DNA of 64,000 nucleotides, from assembly GCF_900187405.1 (NCBI RefSeq), contig NZ_LT896716.1, forward strand, positions 3,472,753-3,536,752, given 5' to 3'. The translations under genes and the position numbers were made by a program. Shown here in pieces: positions 33,445 to 42,835 of the stretch; within the stretch, counting starts at the first letter, position 1; each line of letters starts with the position of its first letter. This DNA is from Geobacter sp. DSM 9736. GTDB lineage: Bacteria > Desulfobacterota > Desulfuromonadia > Geobacterales > Geobacteraceae. The notes under the pieces are model-generated. The model searched no databases and was not told the DNA's origin. It saw only the letters and a list, made by a program, of their open reading frames with translations.

Positions 33445-35475
33445 GTGAAGAAAAGGCAAGTGCCTGTGACCTCTCAGCCGAACTACGAAAAAATGTCCAG
33501 ATCAGAGCTGATCGATGAAATGAGGCGAGTCCTCTCCGATAGAAGTTCTCAAGCCGAGGAGGCGCAGCTGCCTCGGGAAGGGCTTTATACAGTTACGTCT
33601 GCCGAACGGACTGGGCATGAACCCGACCGGACCGGTGAGGGTAAACCGCTGCAACACCGCCCCCTTCAGACGAGGGAGGAGTTGCAACGTGCCTATGATG
33701 AGCTTGAAAAGCGGGTGAGTCGGCGGACCGAGCAGCTCGCAAAGACTATTGATGCGCTGCAGAAGGAGATTTACAGCCGCAGAGAAACGGAAAAAGCCTT
33801 ACGGGACAGCGAGGAACGCTACGCCCTCGCTGCTCAGGGAGCTAACGACGGGATCTGGGACGCCGACCTCAATACGGGCGATCTCTATCTGTCGCCGCGG
33901 TGGAAAGGGATGCTTGGGTATGAAGACGGCGAACTCCCCAATGATTCCTCCACCTGGAAGAGCCGTATCCACCCGGACGATTTTGAGAAGGTCATGGAGC
34001 ATCGTGACGCCTATCTTGCGGGGAAAATACCTTTTTATCAGATCGAGTACCGCCTGCGACACCGCGATGGAAGCTATCGCTGGATTCTTACCCGGGGGGC
34101 GTGCCTTCGCGACGCCGATGGAGTCCCCCACCGCCTCGCAGGTTCCCATACCGATACGACGGAACGCAAGGTTGCTGAACAGAAGATCCTTCGCCTCAAC
34201 CATCTCTACGCAGTGCTCAGCGAGACGAACAAGGCTATCGTCCGCTCAGGCGACCGAGAAACCCTCTTCAGTGCCGTCTGCCAGGTCGCCGTGGACCATG
34301 GCGGCTTCCAGATGGCGTGGATCGGAATCCACGATCCTGTGACCGGGAGGGTGAACGCCGTCGCTTCTGCCGGATTCGGATCGGAATTGCTGGAGCAGAT
34401 AAGGGTAACGGCTTACGACGAGCCGGAGGGGAGGGGGCTGGTGGGCCTGGCGATCCGTCATGGCGGGTATCACTACACCAACGACTTTCTCTCCGATCCC
34501 AGGACCGTGCCGTGGCAGCGGCAGGCGGAGCAATACGGGCTGCTTTCTGCTGCCGCAGTGGCGTTGAAACTGGATGGTGAAGTTGTAGGGATTCTAAGTC
34601 TCTACGCAGGAGAGAGAAATTTCTTCGACCCGCAACTCATCGAGCTTATCCAGGAGATGGCCGCCGATATCTCTTTTGCGCTGGACCGGTTCAAGAGGGA
34701 GCACAATCACCGTCAGGCCCAGATCGAGCTGCAGCGTGAGACGGCGGCCAGGCTGCAGGCAATGGAGGCTCTTCGTGAGCGGGAGCAGATGCTCATGCAG
34801 CAGAGCAGGCTTGCAGCCATCGGTGAGATGATCGGCAACATCGCCCATCAGTGGCGTCAGCCGCTCAACACGCTCGGGCTCTACCTGCAGGGGCTGGGGG
34901 TCACATGGGACATGGGTGGATTCGATCGGCAGCATGCGGAGGAGACAATCCGCAAGTCGATGCAGGTGATTTTCCACATGTCCCAGACCATAGACGACTT
35001 CCGTTACTTCTTCAAGCCGGATAAGGAAAAGATCAGTTTCCAGGTCCGCGAGCTGGTGGCAAAGACGGTTTCACTGATCGAGGGGAGCTATAAAGATCAG
35101 CATATCGATCTGCGGGTAACGGCGGAAGATGATTCGACCCTCGTCGGATACCCGAACGAGTACTCCCAGGTGCTACTCAACATTCTCAGCAATGCTAGGG
35201 ATGCATTGATAGAGCGCAGGGTGCCGGCTCCAAGGGTTGCGGTGCGTCTGTTCAAGGAGAATCATAAATCCGTCGTAACGGTTACGGATAATGCCGGAGG
35301 GATTCCCGAGGGAATCATGAACAAGATATTCGACCCCTACTTCACCACCAAGGACCCAGATAAAGGAACGGGCGTAGGTCTCTTCATCTCTAAGACCATC
35401 ATCGAGAAAAATATGGGGGGGCGGCTCACAGTCCGCAACACCGGTGACGGTGCTGAATTCAGGATAGAGGTATGA
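33445..35475 (+). CDS. PAS-GAF sensor histidine kinase
   Basis: A 676-residue cytoplasmic kinase. A coiled-coil N-terminal region (to about 125) leads into a PAS domain (about 125-240) and a GAF domain (about 255-415), then a coiled coil and an H-box with phospho-acceptor His468 (GNIAHQWRQPLN, a type common in environmental sensors). The HATPase domain has NILSNARDAL, DNAGGIP and GTGVGLFISK. The start codon is uncertain: GTG at 33445 has no clear ribosome-binding site, and another GTG 24 bases later is possible. The next gene, a receiver-kinase, begins two bases after its stop codon, so the two probably form a phosphorelay. Confidence 0.9.
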   Translation: MKKRQVPVTSQPNYEKMSRSELIDEMRRVLSDRSSQAEEAQLPREGLYTVTSAERTGHEPDRTGEGKPLQHRPLQTREELQRAYDELEKRVSRRTEQLAKTIDALQKEIYSRRETEKALRDSEERYALAAQGANDGIWDADLNTGDLYLSPRWKGMLGYEDGELPNDSSTWKSRIHPDDFEKVMEHRDAYLAGKIPFYQIEYRLRHRDGSYRWILTRGACLRDADGVPHRLAGSHTDTTERKVAEQKILRLNHLYAVLSETNKAIVRSGDRETLFSAVCQVAVDHGGFQMAWIGIHDPVTGRVNAVASAGFGSELLEQIRVTAYDEPEGRGLVGLAIRHGGYHYTNDFLSDPRTVPWQRQAEQYGLLSAAAVALKLDGEVVGILSLYAGERNFFDPQLIELIQEMAADISFALDRFKREHNHRQAQIELQRETAARLQAMEALREREQMLMQQSRLAAIGEMIGNIAHQWRQPLNTLGLYLQGLGVTWDMGGFDRQHAEETIRKSMQVIFHMSQTIDDFRYFFKPDKEKISFQVRELVAKTVSLIEGSYKDQHIDLRVTAEDDSTLVGYPNEYSQVLLNILSNARDALIERRVPAPRVAVRLFKENHKSVVTVTDNAGGIPEGIMNKIFDPYFTTKDPDKGTGVGLFISKTIIEKNMGGRLTVRNTGDGAEFRIEV

Positions 35476-35476
35476 T

Positions 35477-36622
35477 ATGAGTGTCGTTACGGAGGAAGCC
35501 GGATCGATATCCATCATGTACGTGGAGGATGACGCGGTAACCCGGGAACTGGTCGCCCAGACGCTGCCAAGAAAATTCCCCCAGCACACGCTCTACACGG
35601 CAGAAAACGGCAGGACCGGCCTCGAACTGTACATGCAGCATCGTCCCGACATCGTCATCACCGACATCAACATGCCGGTAATGAACGGTATTCTGATGGC
35701 GGGGGAGATAAAGCAGATTAATCCGGATGTGGTGATCATTGCCGTCACAGCTTACAGCGAAACCAACTATCTGCTCAATGCCATCGAAATCGGGATAAGC
35801 CATTATGTGCTGAAGCCGATTGATTACCGGAAGCTGTTCGAGGCAATCGAGAAATCATCTGTGGGCATTCATCTCAGAAAGCAGGTCGCGGAGCAGAACA
35901 AGCTGATACGGGAGCTGAACGTGTCACTGGAAAAACGGGCACTGGATCTGGCGCATGCGAACCGGGAACTTGAGGCTTTCAGTAATGCTGTTTCCCATGA
36001 TTTGCGAGTTCCTCTGGCCAATGTAAGAGAACTGGGCCTCCTGCTTCTCGGTTCCGGAGAGGAGCGGTTCAGCGACGAGGAACTGGGGTTACTGCGGAAT
36101 CTGCTCATGGAGACGGAGCGGATGGATCACCTGATTGAAATTCTGCTCCAGTATTCGCAGCTTGCCAATCGTCCCGTCCACCGGGAGCAGGTCGATTTGA
36201 GCGAACTGGCACGGGAAATTGCGGCAGGCCTGTACCGGCAGGAGCCTGAGCGCTGCGTCGATTTCAGGATTTCGGAGGATATCCGTGTCAAAGGGGACGG
36301 GCAACTGCTCAGGGTGGTAATGGAGAACCTTTTGGGCAACGCCTGGAAATACACGGGGAAAAGCCGGCGTGCCCTGATCGAGTTCGGCAGCACCAATTAT
36401 CAGGGAAGCACTGCCTGCTTTGTTCGGGACAACGGTGTCGGCTTCGACATGAAGCAGGCCGGCCGGTTGTTCCACACATTCCAGCGTCTCCACGACGACC
36501 AGGAGTTCACCGGGTACGGGATAGGGCTAGCGACGGTACAGCGGATTATTCAGCGTCATGGGGGCAGGATTTACGCTGCCGGGGAACCGGGAAAGGGTGC
36601 AGTATTCACTTTCACCCTTTAG
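35477..36622 (+). CDS. Receiver-histidine kinase hybrid (receiver first)
   Basis: A 381-residue protein with a receiver at the N-terminus (phospho-acceptor Asp63 in VITDINMP, Lys in YVLKPID) followed by a coiled coil, an H-box with His174 (NAVSHDLRVPL) and an HATPase domain (NLLGNAWKYT, DNGVGFD, GYGIGLATV). The order, receiver before kinase, means phosphorylation could control its own kinase activity. It begins one base after the stop codon of the PAS-GAF kinase gene, so it is probably that kinase's partner. The receiver closely resembles that of the GGDEF-EAL protein at 16509. No output DNA-binding domain is present. Confidence 0.92.
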   Translation: MSVVTEEAGSISIMYVEDDAVTRELVAQTLPRKFPQHTLYTAENGRTGLELYMQHRPDIVITDINMPVMNGILMAGEIKQINPDVVIIAVTAYSETNYLLNAIEIGISHYVLKPIDYRKLFEAIEKSSVGIHLRKQVAEQNKLIRELNVSLEKRALDLAHANRELEAFSNAVSHDLRVPLANVRELGLLLLGSGEERFSDEELGLLRNLLMETERMDHLIEILLQYSQLANRPVHREQVDLSELAREIAAGLYRQEPERCVDFRISEDIRVKGDGQLLRVVMENLLGNAWKYTGKSRRALIEFGSTNYQGSTACFVRDNGVGFDMKQAGRLFHTFQRLHDDQEFTGYGIGLATVQRIIQRHGGRIYAAGEPGKGAVFTFTL

Positions 36623-36692
36623 TCCCGGGGATGGTGGAGGAAATACGGAAACAAACCTGTTTGCTTGATCAGTCTGTCAGAAACATTTAGTC

Positions 36693-36878
36693 CTACTTCT
36701 TGCCTTCGTCATCTTTTTTTGGAGAGATGTCGATTTCGTCCTTCCCTTCCGATGCTCTCTTGAAATTCTTGATACTCTTCCCGAGAGCTCCACCTATTTC
36801 AGGGAGTCTTCCCGCACCAAAAACAACAAGCACAATAACGAGAATTACGATCAATTCCGGCATACCGAATCCGAACAT
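36693..36878 (-). CDS. tatA: Twin-arginine translocase subunit TatA
   Basis: A 61-residue protein: a short N-terminus, one membrane helix ([17 protein letters not shown]), the hinge RLPEIGG, an amphipathic helix ([12 protein letters not shown]) and a charged tail. This is the complete TatA/E pattern, which forms the pore of the Tat pathway exporting folded proteins such as the Fe-S subunit at 3464-4246. The ATG at 36876-36878 has GGAGGT upstream; the longer upstream frame is rejected. No tatB or tatC is adjacent, so this is a stand-alone copy. Confidence 0.92.
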   Translation of the reverse strand: MFGFGMPELIVILVIVLVVFGAGRLPEIGGALGKSIKNFKRASEGKDEIDISPKKDDEGKK

Positions 36879-37018
36879 GAAGCTACCTCCGCGTGAATGT
36901 TGAGCAAGTATTGCACCATCACCGTGAAAAATCAAGGCGCATTACCTTGCCGGCATTCTCTCCTTACGACCGTTTCTCCCCGTAGGCAAAGGAGGCGCCC
37001 CGTGCTAAGATACCCACC

Positions 37019-39013
37019 ATGGATATGTTTCGCATCAGCAGCACGTATGAGCCGCGCGGCGACCAGCCGCAGGCGATTCGGGAACTAACGGCAGGAATTG
37101 AACGCGGAGACCGGGACCAGGTCCTGTTAGGAGTCACCGGCTCGGGCAAGACGTTCACTGTGGCCAACGTCATTGCCGCGGTCAACCGCCCCACCCTCAT
37201 ACTGGCACCCAACAAAACGCTGGCTGCGCAGCTCTACGGGGAGTTCAAGGAGCTTTTCCCCGATAACGCCGTCGAGTACTTCGTGTCGTACTACGATTAT
37301 TACCAGCCTGAAGCGTATATACCGACGACAGATACCTTCATAGAGAAGGACTCCTCGATCAACGACGAGATCGACAAACTGCGCCACTCTGCAACACGAA
37401 GCCTCCTCACCAGGCGGGACGTGATCATAGTGGCTTCCGTTTCCTGCATCTACGGGATCGGTTCTCCCTCCTCCTACCAGGAAATGCACATCTTTTTCCA
37501 CCAGGGGGAAGATTACGGACGGGACGAACTGCTGAAAAAACTCGTCCAGATCCAGTACGAGCGGAATGATGTCGATTTCCACCGTGGAACCTTTCGCGTC
37601 CGTGGCGATATTGTGGAGATCTTTCCGGCCCATGACGACGAAAGGGCACTGCGAATCGACTTTTTCGGAGACAGCGTCGATGCGATAAGCGAAATCGACC
37701 CTCTGCGGGGGCAGGTGCTGCAGCGGCTCACCAAATGCGCCATCTACCCCGCTTCACACTACGTAGCCAGCCGGGAAACAATGGAGCGTGCCGTAGAGGA
37801 GATCAGGGTGGAGCTGGGAGAGCGACTCAGGTGGTTTCAGGGGCAGAACATGCTCCTTGAAGCCCAGCGCCTCGAACAGCGGACTTTCTTCGACATCGAG
37901 ATGATGGAGGAGATGGGATTCTGTCAGGGGATCGAGAACTACTCTCGCTTCTTTGACGGCCGGAACCCGGGGGAGCCACCATATACGCTCATCGACTACT
38001 TCCCGCATGATTTCGTGCTCGTCATCGACGAATCGCACATCACCGTTCCGCAGGTGGGCGGAATGTACCGTGGGGACCGGAGCCGCAAGGAAACGCTCGT
38101 CAACTACGGGTTCCGTCTTCCCTCGGCACTGGACAACAGGCCGCTCAATTTCAAAGAGTTCACATCAAAGCTTAACCAGACCGTCTATGTTTCCGCAACG
38201 CCTGCCGACTATGAGATACGGATGGCTGAGGGGGTGGTTGTCGAGCAGGTTATCCGACCGACGGGTCTTGTTGATCCCGAGATACAGGTACGACCTGCCT
38301 CGGGGCAGGTGGACGACCTGCTTCATGAGATCAGGGAGGTGATAGGTAAAGGGGAGCGTGTGCTCGTGACGACGCTCACCAAGCGGATGGCGGAAGATCT
38401 GACGGATTATCTGCGTGATCTGGGGATAAAGGTGAAGTACCTTCATTCCGATATCGACACGATCCAGCGGATGCAGATCATCCGTGACCTGAGGCTGGGG
38501 GAATTTGACGTTCTCGTGGGCATAAACCTGCTTCGGGAGGGGCTTGACATTCCCGAAGTGTCGCTGGTTACTATACTCGACGCGGATAAGGAGGGTTTCC
38601 TCAGGTCGGCCCGCTCCCTCATTCAGACCTGCGGCCGGGCGGCGCGCAACGTTGCGGGAAGGGTTATCATGTACGCGGATGCCGTCACCGACTCGATGCG
38701 AGCCTGTATCGATGAAACCGCCCGCCGCCGTGCGATCCAGCTCGCGTATAATCAGGAGCACGGCATCACGCCGCAGACGGTGAAGAAGGGGATCCGCTCG
38801 ATCCTCGAATCCATCGAGGAGCGGGATTATGCTGCACTGCCCCTGGCTGCCGAGCCGCTTGAGGAGTACGTCGCGGTGCAGGATGTGGCGAAGACGGTGA
38901 AGAAGCTGCGGAAAGAGATGCTGGCAGCAGCCAAGGAGCTGGATTTCGAAAAGGCGGCCCGGCTGCGAGACAGGATAAAGAAACTGGAAGAGATGCACCT
39001 GGCTTTGAAATAG
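37019..39013 (+). CDS. uvrB: Excinuclease ABC subunit B
   Basis: A 664-residue protein of full UvrB length. It verifies DNA damage and loads UvrC in nucleotide excision repair. The P-loop [13 protein letters not shown], the [10 protein letters not shown] beta-hairpin region, the DESH-type helicase motif ([11 protein letters not shown]), motifs V/VI ([26 protein letters not shown]) and the C-terminal UVR motif ([17 protein letters not shown]) are all present. The start is at MDMFRISS; a second ATG two codons later is also possible. A long palindromic element follows the stop codon. Confidence 0.97.
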   Translation: MDMFRISSTYEPRGDQPQAIRELTAGIERGDRDQVLLGVTGSGKTFTVANVIAAVNRPTLILAPNKTLAAQLYGEFKELFPDNAVEYFVSYYDYYQPEAYIPTTDTFIEKDSSINDEIDKLRHSATRSLLTRRDVIIVASVSCIYGIGSPSSYQEMHIFFHQGEDYGRDELLKKLVQIQYERNDVDFHRGTFRVRGDIVEIFPAHDDERALRIDFFGDSVDAISEIDPLRGQVLQRLTKCAIYPASHYVASRETMERAVEEIRVELGERLRWFQGQNMLLEAQRLEQRTFFDIEMMEEMGFCQGIENYSRFFDGRNPGEPPYTLIDYFPHDFVLVIDESHITVPQVGGMYRGDRSRKETLVNYGFRLPSALDNRPLNFKEFTSKLNQTVYVSATPADYEIRMAEGVVVEQVIRPTGLVDPEIQVRPASGQVDDLLHEIREVIGKGERVLVTTLTKRMAEDLTDYLRDLGIKVKYLHSDIDTIQRMQIIRDLRLGEFDVLVGINLLREGLDIPEVSLVTILDADKEGFLRSARSLIQTCGRAARNVAGRVIMYADAVTDSMRACIDETARRRAIQLAYNQEHGITPQTVKKGIRSILESIEERDYAALPLAAEPLEEYVAVQDVAKTVKKLRKEMLAAAKELDFEKAARLRDRIKKLEEMHLALK

Positions 39014-39150
39014 GGACGAGCTCTTCCCGCCATCTCGCCGCCGTCCTCGGCAATCCCATTGTCGGCGTAGCGCTGCTACGCCTCCGCCTGGTCTGCCTGC
39101 GGGTGCGACGATCTGACGGAAATATTCCGTCCCTGCAACGTCGCAGGGGT
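39014..39150. repeat. Long imperfect palindromic intergenic element
   Basis: The outer arms pair imperfectly (GGGACGAGCTCTTCC at the left; AATATTCCGTCCCT at the right), the centre is a perfect hairpin GGCGTAGC-GCT-GCTACGCC, and GC-rich inner arms lie between. Its architecture is similar to that of the repeat array at 39840-40494 but the sequence differs. The right end forms a small hairpin that may serve as the uvrB terminator. Confidence 0.55.
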
Positions 39151-39160
39151 TCAATTTTTA
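39131..39160 (+). terminator. Candidate uvrB terminator
   Basis: CCCTGC (39131-39136) pairs with GCAGGG (39143-39148) over a six-base loop, followed by a short T-rich run (TTCAATTTTTA). The stem is short, so the call is tentative. It forms the right end of the palindromic element. Confidence 0.45.
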
Positions 39161-39182
39161 TAAACCATAGGAGGGAAGCAGG

Positions 39183-39836
39183 ATGACATTGACCCAGGAA
39201 CTCGTTGACTGGACGTACGAGCAGAAATGCCGCAAGGCGGTGGCCGCCCTTGAGAAGAACGGCTTTACCGCCGTTTTTTGTGCAACCGCGCAGGAGGCGG
39301 CCGACTACATTGTGAGGGAGGCCGAGGAGGCCGGAAACGTCGGCTTTGGAGGTTCAATGTCGGTGGCCGACCTTCAGGTGGCGGAACGGATAGCGGGGAT
39401 GGGGAAGGAATTGCTGAATCACAGCGCTCCAGGTCTCGCTCCGGAAGAACGGCTTGCCATGATGCATCGCCAGCTTGCCAGCGATCTCTTTCTCACCGGC
39501 ACCAACGCCCTTACCCTTTCCGGAATATTGGTGAACATCGATGCTTCCGGGAACCGGGTCGGATCGATGTTCTTCGGGCCTAAAAAAGTCATTGTAGTCG
39601 CCGGGCGTAACAAACTGGTGGATGGCTCGGTGGAAGAGGCGATCCGGCGGGTCAAGGAGTGGTCATCACCCCCGAATGCCAGGCGCCTCAACTTCAAGAC
39701 ACCATGTGCCACTACAGGTTTCTGCAGCGACTGCGATTCGCCCGACCGCATCTGCCGCATTACCACCATCATCGACCGCCGGCCGCGGCGCACTGACCTG
39801 AGAGTGCTGGTGGTCAACGAGGACATGGGCCTCTAG
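39183..39836 (+). CDS. LUD-domain protein (LutC/YkgG-like)
   Basis: A 217-residue protein of the LUD (DUF162) family, whose best-known members, LutB/LutC, belong to L-lactate oxidation. Recognisable segments are GFGGSMSVADLQV and FLTGTNALTLSGILVNIDASGNRVGSMFFGPKKVIVVAGRNKLV. The C-terminal region adds four cysteines (CATTGFCSDCDSPDRIC), which could bind a metal. It is a stand-alone copy: no lutA- or lutB-like gene is next to it. A strong GGAGG lies upstream of the ATG. Function is unknown beyond the family. Confidence 0.88.
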   Translation: MTLTQELVDWTYEQKCRKAVAALEKNGFTAVFCATAQEAADYIVREAEEAGNVGFGGSMSVADLQVAERIAGMGKELLNHSAPGLAPEERLAMMHRQLASDLFLTGTNALTLSGILVNIDASGNRVGSMFFGPKKVIVVAGRNKLVDGSVEEAIRRVKEWSSPPNARRLNFKTPCATTGFCSDCDSPDRICRITTIIDRRPRRTDLRVLVVNEDMGL

Positions 39837-39839
39837 TTG

Positions 39840-40494
39840 CGGCAACGCCACATTTGAGCGCTGACGGCGTTGCTCGGTCGGAGGCTTCCTCGACGTACCC
39901 TGGGTACGCCTGCGGAGCCTCCTCGGTCGCTGCCTTGTCATCATCTCAAATCTGACGTTGCTGAAAGGTTGGTGGTGGTTCTGGGCACGCTGACTGCACT
40001 TTATCATGATGGGCAACGCCATATTTGAGCGCTGACGGCGTTGCTCGGTCGGAGGCTTCCTCGACGTACCCTGGGTACGCCTGCGGAGCCTCCTCGGTCG
40101 CTGCCTTGTCATCATCTCAAATCTGACGTTGCTGAAAGGTTGGTGGTGGTTCTGGGCACGCTGACTGCACTTTATCATGATGGGCAACGCCATATTTGAG
40201 CGCTGACGGCGTTGCTCGGTCGGAGGCTTCCTCGACGTACCCTGGGTACGCCTGCGGAGCCTTCTCGGTCGCTGCCTTGTCATCATCTCAAATCTGACGT
40301 TGCTGAAAGGTTGGTGGTGGTTCTGGGCAGCGCTGACTGCACTTTATCATGATGGGCAACGCCATATTTGAGCGCTGACGGCGTTGCTCGGTCGGAGGCT
40401 TCCTCGACGTACCCGGGGTACGCTTGCGGAGCCTCCTCGGTCGCTGCCTTGTCATTATCTCAAATCTGTCGTTGCTGCACGGTTGGTGGTAGTT
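39840..40494. repeat. Tandem array of four palindromic repeat units
   Basis: Four near-identical units begin at 39840, 40011, 40182 and 40354 (periods 171, 171 and 172 bases). Each contains a long imperfect palindrome: GCAACG and ATTTGAG at the left pair with CTCAAAT and CGTTGC at the right, with GTCGGAGGCT/AGCCTCCTCGGTC inside and GTACCC-x-GGGTAC at the centre. About 50 bases (ggttggtggtggttctggg... to ...atcatgat) separate the palindromes. Units 1-3 are almost identical; unit 4 is the most diverged. The array fills the gap between the LUD gene and a lipoprotein gene. No CRISPR features (wrong size and spacing) and no transposase. Confidence 0.9.
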
Positions 40495-40509
40495 TGAGCG
40501 CGCGGGGGC

Positions 40510-40917
40510 TTAGTTTCCAAATTCCGGGGGAGGGGTTTGAATGCGCCACTCTGCCTGTTTTGCGTTCGGCAGGTAACGCCATTTCTGAATGTCCTGAACC
40601 GTTCTCAACGTCGTCGATGGGAGGACGTAGTAGTCATACTCTACTGTCGCTTCCGCTTCCCCGCGTTCGGTGTCGCATGTTAGAGTTTTGATTCGATAGT
40701 CTGCTATACGGAGATCCTTTTCCCCGAGACGCCGCCGGTATTCGGCCCGTGCCGCTTCTTCCACCGCACGTTCCGCGCTTTCGTGCTCCTGCCAGCGCAC
40801 CATTCTGTTGTACGAGCGTATCGTCGTCTCGCACGTCTCCTTCTGAGCAGAGATTGTCTGACACCCCCCCAGCAACGCGAGTGCTAGAAGCCAGCATGCC
40901 ATATATCCCCTGTTCAC
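40510..40917 (-). CDS. Small lipoprotein of unknown function
   Basis: A 135-residue protein with a lipoprotein signal: hydrophobic core then LLGGC at the lipobox (Cys about residue 19), so it is probably anchored in a membrane. The mature part is rich in charged residues (Glu/Arg helix with ERAVEEAARAEYRRRL), followed by a beta-rich end. The start is the GTG at 40915-40917, which overlaps the stop of the upstream methyltransferase/MTHFR gene; an ATG five codons later also exists. Co-translation with that metabolic gene looks fortuitous. Unknown family. Confidence 0.65.
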   Translation of the reverse strand: MNRGYMACWLLALALLGGCQTISAQKETCETTIRSYNRMVRWQEHESAERAVEEAARAEYRRRLGEKDLRIADYRIKTLTCDTERGEAEATVEYDYYVLPSTTLRTVQDIQKWRYLPNAKQAEWRIQTPPPEFGN

Positions 40918-42743
40918 GACTTCTTCCCCTTTATCATCCTGATCAGCTCGATTGCAACTTCCCATTTGCCGAAAGGGGGGATGAGGTAGAAGCCGCCAAC
41001 GCTGTGTTTAGTTTCGGATATGAACTCAGCGGCGATGTTGAGACCCTCCTGAACCCCCGCCTCCTTCTCCTTGCCCCGCATCCGTCGCCTCACCTCATCC
41101 GGGATGATGATTCCCGGCACCTCGTTATGGAGGTACTCGCAGTTGCGCTCGCTTACGAGCGGCAGGATGCCCGGCAGCACCGGTATGCCGAGAGGCTCGG
41201 TGTGGGCGAGCATCTCCGCGAGCCGTTTGCCGTCGTAGATGGGCTGTGTCTGGGCGAAGGCTGCGCCGTTTGCCACCTTTTTTGCAAGACGCGCGGCCTG
41301 CACTTCCATCCTGGGCGTATTGGGGTTGAAGGCGGCGCCGATGGTGAAGCCGGTGCCGGCGCCGATGGGGCTGCCGAGGCTGTTCACGCCTGCATTCATG
41401 TCGGAAAGCAGTTTGATGAGGCCGAACGAGTTGAGGTCGAACACCGATGTCGCACCTGCATGCTCCCCGAGCCGGGCGGGATCGCCGGTAACGGCGAGAA
41501 TGGAGCGGATGCCGAGGAGACTCGCACCCATGAGGTCCGACTGAAGGCCCAGGATGTTTCTGTCACGGCAGGTTATGTGTACTATCACTTCGATTCCCAC
41601 TTCGCGCTGGATGAGGCTGGCGAGTGCGATGTTCCCCATCCGCACCCGCGCAAGGGGATTTTCGGCAAGGTTTATGGCGTCGGCGCCAGCCTCCTTCAGG
41701 GCCCTGCTTCCGGCGATGACCTTGGTGCAGTCCAGCCCCCGCGGAGGATCGAGTTCTACGGTTACAACCGGCTGCTTCCCCCATCCGGAAAGAAAGCCGC
41801 GGGAGGGTTCCGCCGCCCCGCGGGGCGATTCCGGTGCTGCAACCTGAATCACCACAGCCCGACGGCCCGGCCGCACCCCCTTCAGCCTTTCGGCGATTCT
41901 CCGGATGTGGTCAGGTGTGGTTCCGCAGCAGCCGCCGATAAGTCTGGCACCCGCGGAGGCCATCTCCAGAGCCCGCTCGGCGAAGTAATCCGGGGTGGTC
42001 CGGTAAATGTAGCGCCCGTCCCGATATTCAGGAAAGCCGTTGTTGGCATACGCAGCAAGCGGAATTTCCGTGACTGCAGCCATCCGCTCAAGATTGCGCA
42101 GTACCTCGAGGGGACCCGCACCACAGTTGGCGCCGATGAGGCTGGCTCCGGCTTCAGTGAGTGCAGTCGCCATTCTTTCCACTTCAATGCCGCCGCCGGT
42201 CCTTCCCCCTTCCAGAAACGCCATGCTTGCGACAGCAGGCAAACCTGTTTCCCGAGCTGCCGTCAGTGCAAGTTTCAGCTGCTCCAGGTCCGAGAATGTC
42301 TCCAATATGAATAGATCGGCCCCTCCATTGGCAAGGGCGGTGCATTGTTCCCTGAATACCGACAGAACGTCGTCCGGAGAAAGATCCTGCTCCTCCCCCT
42401 TCGGCCGGGCGAGGGGGCCGACGGAACCGGCGATGAATGCGCTTCTTCCTGCTGCGTCGGCTGCGCGTCGAGCGAGTTCCGCACCGCGCCGGTTGATTTT
42501 CTCCACCTTGTTCTCAAGCCCGATAAGGCCGAGTTTGGTGCGGTTCGCCCCGAAGGTGTTGGTTTCGATGACTTGCGCTCCCGCTTCCAGATACTCACGA
42601 TGGAGCTCTTCTACCAGTTCGGGGCGCACTAGATTCAAATGTTCGAAGCTGGCGTCGAGGCTTACCCCCTTGCTGTATAGCATGGTGCCGATGGCGCCGT
42701 CTCCGACCAATACTTCATTTCTTGCTCTGTCCAGGAAATTCAC
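40914..42743 (-). CDS. Homocysteine S-methyltransferase / methylenetetrahydrofolate reductase fusion
   Basis: A 609-residue bifunctional protein. Residues about 1-290 are a betaine/homocysteine S-methyltransferase domain with the zinc-site cysteines (GANCGAGP and GGCCGTTPDHIR). Residues about 320-600 are a MetF-type reductase that makes 5-methyl-tetrahydrofolate. The fused order and length match the YitJ-type enzymes, which couple methyl-THF formation to methionine synthesis. The start is a GTG with AGG six bases upstream. It belongs to the methionine/one-carbon pathway. The lipoprotein gene overlaps its stop codon. Confidence 0.93.
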   Translation of the reverse strand: MNFLDRARNEVLVGDGAIGTMLYSKGVSLDASFEHLNLVRPELVEELHREYLEAGAQVIETNTFGANRTKLGLIGLENKVEKINRRGAELARRAADAAGRSAFIAGSVGPLARPKGEEQDLSPDDVLSVFREQCTALANGGADLFILETFSDLEQLKLALTAARETGLPAVASMAFLEGGRTGGGIEVERMATALTEAGASLIGANCGAGPLEVLRNLERMAAVTEIPLAAYANNGFPEYRDGRYIYRTTPDYFAERALEMASAGARLIGGCCGTTPDHIRRIAERLKGVRPGRRAVVIQVAAPESPRGAAEPSRGFLSGWGKQPVVTVELDPPRGLDCTKVIAGSRALKEAGADAINLAENPLARVRMGNIALASLIQREVGIEVIVHITCRDRNILGLQSDLMGASLLGIRSILAVTGDPARLGEHAGATSVFDLNSFGLIKLLSDMNAGVNSLGSPIGAGTGFTIGAAFNPNTPRMEVQAARLAKKVANGAAFAQTQPIYDGKRLAEMLAHTEPLGIPVLPGILPLVSERNCEYLHNEVPGIIIPDEVRRRMRGKEKEAGVQEGLNIAAEFISETKHSVGGFYLIPPFGKWEVAIELIRMIKGKKS

Positions 42744-42835
42744 GTTGTACCTGCTGTCGGGTTTTGCTGGAATTTTGGGTCTCTTCTGATTAGAATGCCG
42801 CCTCGTCCTTAAATCTTTCCCGCGTCGAGGTCTTT

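Noticed and set aside
39666-40286. Minus-strand ORF of 206 residues with three 57-residue repeats
   Set aside because: It is an artefact of the palindromic repeat array, whose period (171) is a multiple of three; composition is unlike a protein and no ribosome-binding site is visible.
39840-40494. CRISPR array
   Set aside because: Unit length (about 171 bases) and the near-identical spacers between palindromes do not fit a CRISPR; no cas genes are present.
40749-42314. Plus-strand ORF of 521 residues over the methyltransferase/MTHFR gene
   Set aside because: Antisense shadow of a recognised gene in GC-rich DNA.
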